Shown: positions 1 to 5,700 of the stretch, in pieces
Layout: each line of letters begins with the position of its first letter
Position numbering within the stretch: position 1 is the first letter of the stretch
DNA from: Nitrospirota bacterium
Lineage (GTDB): Bacteria > Nitrospirota > Thermodesulfovibrionia > Thermodesulfovibrionales > SM23-35
Direction: 5' to 3'
Assembly: GCA_029883145.1 (NCBI GenBank)
Contig: JAOUJR010000117.1
Coordinates: forward strand, 1 to 5,996
Length of the DNA stretch: 5,996 nucleotides
Translations under genes and position numbers: made by a program
The notes under the pieces: generated by a model
What the model was told of the DNA's origin: nothing
The model's database searches: none
Seen by the model: only the letters and a program-made list of their open reading frames with translations

Positions 1-1
1 T

Positions 2-242
2 TACCAAGCTGGGTTACAGAATGCCTTAAATCTTGTGCACGACGCCAAACAGCGGGCGCCCGTGAAAAACCCGTTCTGTCTTTACATCTCTCATTGTTTT
101 ATCCGGTATTCAACAATAAACAAATCGCGAAATTCTCTCTTTGTGGCTATACTGTGCACTAAGCCACAGATTCAAGGCACGTGAAATTCCGAAGGAAATA
201 CTCAAAGATTTTGATTTTTACCAAGTGCGTATAAGCAGGTGA
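2..242 (+). pseudogene. Possible frameshifted gene remnant, C-terminal part (unrecognised)
   Basis: No intact gene is visible in the first 264 bases, but two + strand frames read like protein. One is open from position 2 to a TGA at 182-184 and begins YQAGLQNALNLVHDAK, an amphipathic-looking helix. The other is open from 120 to a TGA at 240-242 and ends EIPKEILKDFDFYQVRISR, which has the charge and hydrophobic pattern of a genuine C-terminus. A single frame change somewhere between about 85 and 140 would join them. Neither frame has a convincing start codon with a ribosome binding site inside the window, so the gene, if real, begins further upstream. I do not recognise the family. It could also be chance open frame in intergenic DNA. 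It converges on the - strand yjbQ gene, whose stop lies 22 bp away. Confidence 0.3.
142..168. repeat. Short inverted repeat, 7-bp arms
   Basis: TGTGGCT at 142-148 is the exact reverse complement of AGCCACA at 162-168, with a 13-base loop that itself contains the palindrome GTGCAC. It lies about 100 bp beyond the stop of the - strand yjbQ gene and could form a hairpin at the end of that transcript. No T-tract follows on either strand, so it is not called as an intrinsic terminator. Confidence 0.3.
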
Positions 243-264
243 TACAAATACCCTCTATTCATAC

Positions 265-681
265 TTACTCGCCCATAACCTGCACAACGATATTCCTATT
301 TCTTTCTCGATTGTCAAAATCGATAAACACAATCTGTTGCCATGTCCCCAATGTCAACTTTCCTTTGGCTACAGGAATGGTAAGCGAAGGTTTCATAAGA
401 GCTGCCCTGACATGGGAAAAACCATTACCATCTCCCCATCTTTTGTCGTGTTCATAAGGAATGTTAGAAGGAGCTATTTTTTCTATAGCTTTCTTCAAGT
501 CATTAATGACACCAGATTCATATTCAATTGTTGTAATACTCCCTGTAGAACCAGAGCAGAAAACATTTACCAACCCATTTTGAATTCCCGAATTATTTAC
601 AATCTTTCCAACCTTATCAGTTATATCAATGACATCAGTGAACCCTTTGGTGCTGAGAGAAATTTTATCTGTGAAAACCAT
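265..681 (-). CDS. yjbQ: YjbQ/UPF0047 family protein (putative secondary thiamine-phosphate synthase)
   Basis: This is a 138-residue protein of the YjbQ (UPF0047) family, the usual family length. Known members form small soluble trimers, and some have weak thiamine-phosphate synthase activity; the cellular role is not settled. Family signatures are all visible: [14 protein letters not shown] near residues 44-57, the [13 protein letters not shown] block at 83-95, and the C-terminal [19 protein letters not shown] stretch at 111-129 ending VVQVMGE. His78, Asp84 and His90 are candidates for the conserved polar pocket. An ATG at 741 is in frame, but the start at 681 is chosen because the family begins here, GGGAGG lies 10 bases upstream, and the longer form would overlap the preceding gene. 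It follows the phospholipase D-like lipoprotein gene by 37 bp and is probably co-transcribed. No terminator is evident downstream. Confidence 0.92.
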   Translation of the reverse strand: MVFTDKISLSTKGFTDVIDITDKVGKIVNNSGIQNGLVNVFCSGSTGSITTIEYESGVINDLKKAIEKIAPSNIPYEHDKRWGDGNGFSHVRAALMKPSLTIPVAKGKLTLGTWQQIVFIDFDNRERNRNIVVQVMGE

Positions 682-718
682 AGTCTTATTGCCTCCCCCT
701 ATATTCCTGAGAATGCCT

Positions 719-1213
719 TTAATGCCTATCCCAGTTATCAATATAGGATTTTGCCAGTTCTTTAGACTTGAGTATTAACAAGTTCTCGGCATTCTTTTCT
801 TCTGCAGCCTTCGTGAAATTAAAACTTCCTGTGATAACCGTCTCCTTGTCTATGATCATAATCTTGTTATGAGCAATTTGATGTTCAGCATCAATAAAGG
901 TCGGAATCCCCATATTATAGGTAAAATCGGCAGCGCTGTATTTCTGAGATTTGTTGCTTTTATCAAGGATGATTTCGGTACGGACTCCCCTTTTGTAAGC
1001 ATCTACAAGAGCCTTTGCGATTTCCTTGCTTGTAAATGAATATGCTTGAACTAAAATCTCGGACTTAGCCATGGATATTTCTTTCACAATTGCGTCCGTG
1101 CAACCACCATTAGGACTGAAATACACTTGGGTTGGAGTATTGTTAAGGGTAGAACAACCAAACAACAAAATTAGCCATAACAAGATAATGAATTGGGCTG
1201 TAATCTTATGCAT
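719..1213 (-). CDS. Phospholipase D-like lipoprotein with a single HKD motif (Nuc-type)
   Basis: This 164-residue protein has one complete HKD motif: His115-x-Lys117, Asp122, then Gly129-Ser130-x-Asn132. Single-HKD proteins of this size, such as the Nuc endonuclease of plasmid pKM101, act as dimers that pair two motifs into one active site and cleave phosphodiester bonds in nucleic acid or phospholipid through a phosphohistidine intermediate. The N-terminus has a positively charged tip, a hydrophobic core at residues 7-18 and the lipobox LFGC with Cys20, so it should be exported and lipid-anchored. Residues 28-58 ([10 protein letters not shown] to ILVQAYSF) match the usual N-terminal strand of the family. 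The protein ends soon after the motif region, at NWDRH, somewhat shorter than Nuc. GGAG lies 7 bases before the ATG. It is the first gene of a probable two-gene unit with yjbQ. The substrate cannot be read from sequence. Confidence 0.9.
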   Translation of the reverse strand: MHKITAQFIILLWLILLFGCSTLNNTPTQVYFSPNGGCTDAIVKEISMAKSEILVQAYSFTSKEIAKALVDAYKRGVRTEIILDKSNKSQKYSAADFTYNMGIPTFIDAEHQIAHNKIMIIDKETVITGSFNFTKAAEEKNAENLLILKSKELAKSYIDNWDRH

Positions 1214-1304
1214 ATTGTTTCTCCGATTTTTAAAATGTTAGAAGTTTTAAACTGAGAAATAAAAGACACCATCAATTATAATTTATTTTGGTTTATTATT
1301 AATA
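1214..1304. promoter_or_regulatory. Divergent AT-rich promoter region with a shared -10-like palindrome
   Basis: These 91 bp separate the - strand lipoprotein gene from the + strand zinc-ribbon gene and must hold both promoters if each unit has its own. AATTATAATT at 1274-1283 is a perfect palindrome, so TATAAT is present on both strands: 1277-1282 on + and 1275-1280 on -. The predicted + transcript would start about 16 bases before the zinc-ribbon ATG. The - transcript would have a leader of about 55 bases. No good -35 hexamer is found at 17 bp on either strand; CTGAGA at 1252-1257 is the nearest on +, with a 19-bp spacer. Confidence 0.3.
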
Positions 1305-1586
1305 ATGGAAAGAGAACTGATAGAAATAATGATATTAGCAGTTATTATCGGAATAATCCCTGCGATAATAGCCCGAAACAAAGGGAAGAGCTTTATATTA
1401 TGGTGGTTTTATGGTGCTATGTTATTCATATTGGCGTTGCCCCATTCATTATGGATTAAACCTGACAATCAAAAGGGCAAACAAGGGCAGATGTCAGAGG
1501 AACTGAAAAAATGTTTTTATTGTGCTGAATTGATAAAACGAGAAGCTAAAGTTTGTCAGTACTGTGGCAGGTTGCTTCATGATTAA
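1305..1586 (+). CDS. Small membrane protein with C-terminal zinc ribbon
   Basis: This 93-residue protein has two predicted membrane helices, at about residues 7-22 and 31-45, joined by a short basic loop (ARNKGKS), then a polar linker and a C-terminal zinc ribbon with Cys70-x2-Cys73 and Cys84-x2-Cys87. The arrangement, with a helix pair containing a WWFYG-like block followed by KCFYCAE...CQYCG, is a recurring uncharacterised bacterial family. The cytoplasmic zinc ribbon suggests a protein-protein or nucleic-acid contact near the membrane, but no function is established. The ATG at 1305 lacks a visible Shine-Dalgarno, and with the predicted promoter the transcript would be nearly leaderless. 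An internal ATG at 1329 would remove part of the first helix and is less likely. Its end overlaps the ATG of the truncated HAD gene by 8 bp, which implies translational coupling of the two in the ancestral operon. Confidence 0.78.
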   Translation: MERELIEIMILAVIIGIIPAIIARNKGKSFILWWFYGAMLFILALPHSLWIKPDNQKGKQGQMSEELKKCFYCAELIKREAKVCQYCGRLLHD

Positions 1587-1725
1587 AAATAAAAGAGCAA
1601 TCGTAGACATAGACAACACCTTATGGCATTTTTGTGATGCGCTCTATGAAGAACTGAGAAAGGTTAACAGGAACTTTCCAACCCCTGATAGTTGGACCCA
1701 TTGGGATCTTTGGGACGGGTATTAA
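1579..1725 (+). pseudogene. N-terminal remnant of a HAD-superfamily phosphatase/nucleotidase
   Basis: A 48-codon frame starts with ATG overlapping the stop of the zinc-ribbon gene and reads MIKNKRAIVDIDNTLW, which contains HAD motif I: DxDxT with nucleophile Asp10, acid/base Asp12 and Thr14. HAD hydrolases normally run to about 150-250 residues and need motifs II, III and IV, none of which is present here. After W-D-G-Y the frame stops at TAA 1723-1725, yet the +1 frame continues INASTYEVNNHYKN to a TAA at 1763-1765. This looks like the natural continuation of the cap region after small deletions. The remainder of the gene is gone and the sequence turns very AT-rich. The best reading is a decayed gene. 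A 48-residue peptide could still be made but could not be a working phosphatase. Loss of the rest may reflect a deletion that brought in the response-regulator region. Confidence 0.65.
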
Positions 1726-1787
1726 TGCCTCCACCTACGAGGTGAATAATCATTACAAAAACTAATAAATCAATAAGATATTTAAAT

Positions 1788-1815
1788 TTGACAACCATAG
1801 AAATACTGATATTAT
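1788..1815 (+). promoter_or_regulatory. Sigma70-type promoter for the response regulator
   Basis: TTGACA at 1788-1793 is a perfect -35 hexamer. TATTAT at 1810-1815 matches the -10 consensus at five of six positions, with a 16-bp spacer. Transcription would start near 1822, giving a leader of about 55 bases before the ATG at 1878. The surrounding 1750-1850 stretch is strongly AT-rich, as expected for a promoter but also a caution about chance matches. Confidence 0.5.
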
Positions 1816-1848
1816 TACATAATTATATACAGTTATTTGCTTAAAGTG

Positions 1849-1864
1849 AAAAGAGAACTCTTTT
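1849..1864. repeat. Perfect inverted repeat just upstream of the response regulator start
   Basis: AAAAGAG at 1849-1855 and CTCTTTT at 1858-1864 are exact reverse complements separated by AA. In DNA this is a possible operator about 30 bp downstream of the predicted start of transcription. In RNA it could fold with a small loop and would hide the weak AAGAGA ribosome-binding sequence that precedes the alternative TTG start at 1863. No second copy is seen in the window. Confidence 0.4.
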
Positions 1865-1877
1865 GAGAATTAAAGGC

Positions 1878-2612
1878 ATGGCAAAAAAGAGCATTCTGGT
1901 AATCGATGATTGTCAGGTCACGAGAGAGGTGCTCTGGACAATTCTTAAGGATAACTTCAGGGTATATTTCGCAGAAACTGCATGGGTAGGATTGAGGATG
2001 ATTTCCGAGAATATTTCTCTTGTCTTTCTTGACCTCATCCTGCCAGATTTAAGTGGACTTGAAGTACTCAGACAGATTAGAAAAAGGTACCCGTCAACAC
2101 CTGTTGTCATCATTACAGGTTTTGGCACAGAGAGTGCTTGCCAAAGCGCCTTTAGAATAGGGGCAAATGATTATATGAAGAAGCCTTTTACAGCAGAGGA
2201 AATACTCCAAAAAACCGAGTTACTCATATATTGCTCTCCTCATCGACAATATAACCCCATATCTTTGTCAATTGATGACCGTTATGCGGATATCCCATCC
2301 GATATTCTGGATAGAATTATGAAAGTAAAAAATTATATAGATGAAAACTTAAAACTGTCATTAACCATCTCAGATGCCTTCAAGATGGCAGGCATGAACA
2401 GGACTTACTTCTGTAAATATTTTAAACTCCTGACCGGTCAGTCATTTCAAGATTACCTCAATACCATCAGGTTCAAAAGAGCTCGTGCCCTTCTGAGGAG
2501 CAGAAGTCTGAAAGTGAGTGATATAGCTGAACTCCTTGGATACAAACAAAAATATTTTTCAGAAGCATTCAAAAGGACGTTTGGCATCCCGCCTAAAAAA
2601 TTAAAAAGTTAA
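1878..2612 (+). CDS. Response regulator: receiver domain with AraC-type DNA-binding output
   Basis: This 244-residue cytoplasmic transcription regulator has a CheY-like receiver at residues 4-118 with every key position present: acidic pocket Asp10-Asp11, phospho-acceptor Asp52 in VFLDLILPDLSG, Thr80 in IITGFG and Lys102 in MKKPF. A linker of about 25 residues leads to an AraC/XylS domain (about 145-244) with its two helix-turn-helix units, the first around LTISDAFKMAGMNRTYFCKYFK and the second around KVSDIAELLGYKQKYFSEAFKRTFG. Phosphorylation by a sensor kinase should control DNA binding, but no kinase gene is in the window, so it is an orphan here. The ATG is preferred because MAKKSILVIDD is the usual receiver start; an in-frame TTG at 1863 with AAGAGA upstream would add five residues. 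The next gene starts 183 bp downstream behind direct repeats suited to an AraC-type regulator, suggesting it as the target. Confidence 0.95.
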   Translation: MAKKSILVIDDCQVTREVLWTILKDNFRVYFAETAWVGLRMISENISLVFLDLILPDLSGLEVLRQIRKRYPSTPVVIITGFGTESACQSAFRIGANDYMKKPFTAEEILQKTELLIYCSPHRQYNPISLSIDDRYADIPSDILDRIMKVKNYIDENLKLSLTISDAFKMAGMNRTYFCKYFKLLTGQSFQDYLNTIRFKRARALLRSRSLKVSDIAELLGYKQKYFSEAFKRTFGIPPKKLKS

Positions 2613-2616
2613 AAAA

Positions 2617-2652
2617 TTGACGAAATCGGGAATTTTTTTTGACGATTTCGGG
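2617..2652 (+). promoter_or_regulatory. Tandem direct repeats, candidate AraC-type activator site
   Basis: TTGACGAAATCGGG at 2617-2630 is repeated as TTGACGATTTCGGG at 2639-2652, 12 of 14 bases identical and exactly 22 bp apart, about two helical turns. The second copy ends one base before the predicted -35 hexamer at 2653. AraC-family activators commonly bind direct repeats about 21 bp apart with the proximal one touching the -35 box, as at araI1-araI2. The repeats lie between the AraC-type response regulator and the surface-protein gene, so it is inferred that the regulator binds here. Because the core is near-palindromic, the two copies also form an 8-bp inverted repeat (2621-2628 with 2643-2650). 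Confidence 0.45.
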
Positions 2653-2681
2653 TCGACAACTGCCTTCATAAGTGATATATT
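2653..2681 (+). promoter_or_regulatory. Predicted promoter of the surface-protein gene
   Basis: TCGACA at 2653-2658 (five of six to TTGACA) and TATATT at 2676-2681 (five of six to TATAAT) are separated by exactly 17 bp. Transcription would start near 2688, leaving a leader of about 108 bases before the ATG at 2796. The leader contains a palindrome and a terminator hairpin. Confidence 0.5.
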
Positions 2682-2691
2682 CAGCACGGAA

Positions 2692-2710
2692 ATCTCAACA
2701 CTGTTGAGAT
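2692..2710. promoter_or_regulatory. Perfect 19-bp palindrome in the leader of the surface-protein gene
   Basis: ATCTCAACA at 2692-2700 and TGTTGAGAT at 2702-2710 are exact reverse complements around a central C. It sits a few bases past the predicted transcription start, where a repressor dimer would block the polymerase. In RNA it would form a 7-bp stem with a five-base CACTG loop, and GGAA at 2688-2691 could pair with TTCC at 2725-2728 to enclose it. DNA operator and RNA leader element cannot be told apart from this sequence alone. Confidence 0.5.
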
Positions 2711-2734
2711 AACAGGCATAAGTATTCCCATTTT

Positions 2735-2781
2735 AAAGCCCACCTTTGTGGTCTGCGACTTGTAGAAAGGTGGGCTTTTTT
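2735..2781 (+). terminator. Strong intrinsic terminator or attenuator directly before the surface-protein gene
   Basis: AAAGCCCACCTTT at 2735-2747 pairs perfectly with AAAGGTGGGCTTT at 2766-2778, a 13-bp stem with a GC-rich centre, an 18-base loop and six T's at 2776-2781. This is a textbook intrinsic terminator on the + strand. It ends only 14 bases before the ATG at 2796, and the Shine-Dalgarno starts 2 bases after the T-tract, so any transcript of the next gene begun upstream must read through it. It may end the response regulator transcript, and also act as an attenuator within the leader that starts near 2688. No clear antiterminator pairing partner is visible upstream of the left arm. 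Confidence 0.82.
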
Positions 2782-2795
2782 GGAAGGAGAGGTAC

Positions 2796-5700
2796 ATGAG
2801 ATGTGTAATTAAGACTTTAGGTATCGCTTTTATATCTTTATTTATTCTCCAGTTAAATATAGCTCATTCGAGTACTGTTGACTATGCAACTCTGAGTCCA
2901 TCAAGTGCAACAATTCAGACAGGACACTGGTTGGCTATGACTTTTTCTGCAACAAATGATAAAGCGTTTGACATCAAGACTTATTATGCAAAATTTAATT
3001 ATACGAAAGGGTTAAATATTACGAATATTTCTACGAACCCGGCAGCAACAAAAGCAGAAATAAACACGAGAAAAAATTCCATTATTCTTGAATGGAGCAA
3101 TATAGGGCAGGGAATAACTTTAACTGCGGATTTCTATGTTTCAAGTTCAGCTCAAGGGCTATATTCGATTTCACCTTCCAAGATTTATTATAAAGATTAT
3201 GATAGGAATACATATATCGGTTTTTGTAGCAGTGCTGAAATTACTATCCAATCTGATATTGAATCACCGTCTCCACCAAAAAATATAAGGTCGGTTTCTG
3301 GAGAAGGTTTTATCAATATCTACTGGAGCACGGTTCCCGATTCGGACGTTGCAGGCTATAACATCTACAGGAGAACATCTTCATCTACGTATAGCAGGAT
3401 AAACCCCTCATTAATAGACCGCTACGCAGCTGGATATAAAGATGCAAATGTTCAACATGGAATGACTTATTATTATGAAATCACATCAGTTGACAACTCA
3501 GGCAATGAAAGCGTCTATTCCTCAGAAACGACAGAGACCTATTATGACTTAAAAATAAGAAGCTTTGACACTCCTGATATTTCAGCAGTCGCTGTAGGAG
3601 ATATCAACGGAGATGGATACCCAGATATGGTATTTGGTTATCCGGGATATTGTTCAGGCCGAGGCAGTAAAGTAGTTTGCAGTGGTAAAGTAGACATATA
3701 TTATGGTGGTAACACAAGCGGGAATCCTGATATAAGTGTGTACGGAGAAGGCTTTAACTTTGGAGAATCGCTTGCTATAGTTGATCTGAACAATGACGGA
3801 TATGATGAATTGATAATAGGGGCGCCGGAGTATACCCCACCTGATAATACTTGGACCTATCAGGAAATCGGAAAAATTTATATTTATTCCGGAGCACCGG
3901 AACTAAACACAACAGCTGTTTTTTCAATGGTTGGCAGGCAGAGTTTTGGAGATGGTGGAAATTCGGTGTATTGGTTGGCGGAAAGGTTGGGATCTTCCTT
4001 AGCGCCTGCTGGTGATGTTAATGGCGACGGCTTCTCCGATGTTTTAGTAGGTGCTCCATATGGTGGAATGGACAGGAGCGGAAGTGTCGTTATTCTTTTT
4101 GGGGGATCAAACCTATCCAATCCTGGTACTTACAGATTTTCTGGTCCAAATGCATGGGAACTGATGGGGTTTTATCTATCAACAGCAGGGGATGTAAATG
4201 GTGATGGCTATAGCGATATTCTTACGGGCGGCCCGGGATTCAGCGATCTTAATAAGGTAAGCGGTGCATATCTTTTATATGGAGGACAATATTTGAATCG
4301 GGGACTCACGTTGTATGGGGTGGGTGCCGTAGTCTCTTCCGCGGGCGATATGAACGGCGACGGGCATTCTGATATCGCTATGGGTCGCAACATCTACTAC
4401 GGAGGTCCTTCTTTAGATAATGTGCCCGATATTGTTCTTTCAGATTCCTTCAATTTCACATCGCAGATGGGTGACATCAACCAAGACGGCTTTGGAGATA
4501 TTCTTACAGGACCAGGCCCAAAGATTTGTTTTGGCAGTAGCTTTGGTGAAAACATTCCTGACATATCAAGAGAAGGGATGAAAGTCTTAACAGCAGCTGA
4601 TATAAACAAAGACGGCCTGAAAGAAATTATAGCATTAGACGAGGATATACAACCAGCTGGAAATAAAATTTATATATATTCCGTCGCTCCATATTTGAAC
4701 CTTCCAGAGATAACAATATTTTCACCGAAGAATAATTCTATTACAGCCTTTAAGGATACAACCATAAGTGGCTATGTAAAAGGGAATATAACTAAGCTTT
4801 TGGTGAGAGGGCAACAGACTTCACTTATGCCTGATGGAACATTTTCTGCCACAGAATCTCTTTTCGAAGGAGATAACATCATTGAAATAATTGCAGAGAC
4901 CCCTGAGGGGAAAATAAGTAAAAGGGTTTTAACCCTGAAATACTCAACTCAGATAACTCCTTTAACCATTGCGATAATCTCTCCTTCCGATGGCGCGGTC
5001 TTAAATAATACGCCCACAACAGTTACAGGAACAGTCAGTGATTCGACTGCAGCAGTTACTATAAATGGAGTTCAAGCAACCGTCTCAGGCAATATATTTA
5101 CAGCTACAGGGTTAAACCTTCATGAAGGTTTAAATGTTATAACAGCAAGCGCTTCTGACAATTACGGTCAAATAGCTACACACAGTATAGCTGTAACTCT
5201 CGTAACAAAAGCTGTAATCACAGGGACTGTTACCGATTCGGTCACAGGCTTGCCTTTATCTAATGTTACAATAACAGTAACAGATTCTTTTGGTACTCAT
5301 TTAACAACAACTGATTCAAATGGTGGATACACAGTATCAGGCTTAACTTCAGGGAGTTTTACTGCTACTTTTGTAAAATCAGGATATATCCAACAGACAT
5401 TCAACGGCTCTATTAATGCAGGACAAACTCTTACTATTAATGTTCAATTAACTCCACTATCACCCCTTACCATAACGATAATAAATCCGCAGGATGGTGC
5501 TGTGGTAAGTTCATCATCCATAACAGTTACAGGGACTGTTACTAACAATGTAAATGTAACAGTCAACGGTATTCAAGCGTCTGTGAGTAATAATACATTT
5601 TCTGCAACAATTTCACTTATTGAAGGCCAGAATACCATCACAGCCATAGCCGATGATATGTATGGTCAGACTGCATCTCACAGCATAACTGTTACCTTGA

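Noticed and set aside
53..62. CGGGCGCCCG palindrome and nearby imperfect hairpin
   Set aside because: It is short and lies inside the possible gene remnant, with no T-tract and no second copy. An integron attC-like site was considered, but the required core sites are not present.
682..741. Longer start for the YjbQ-family gene at 741
   Set aside because: It would add 20 residues absent from the family, overlaps the lipoprotein gene, and has no ribosome binding site. The ATG at 681 has GGGAGG upstream.
337..765. 142-codon open frame on the + strand
   Set aside because: It lies antisense to yjbQ and the end of the lipoprotein gene, both clear families, and its translation has no recognisable features.
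1732..1744. CACCT-ACG-AGGTG hairpin after the HAD remnant
   Set aside because: The stem is only 5 bp and no T-tract follows; it coincides with decayed coding sequence.
2621..2650. Inverted repeat CGAAATCG / CGATTTCG with eight T's, as a terminator for the response regulator
   Set aside because: The T-tract lies in the loop, not after the right arm, and the stem is only 8 bp. The direct-repeat reading explains more of the identical flanking bases.
3884..4609. Three - strand open frames of 61-78 codons, opposite the FG-GAP region
   Set aside because: They are antisense to a continuous coding frame with seven conserved motifs. The proline-rich content is the complement of Gly/Asp-rich repeat codons.
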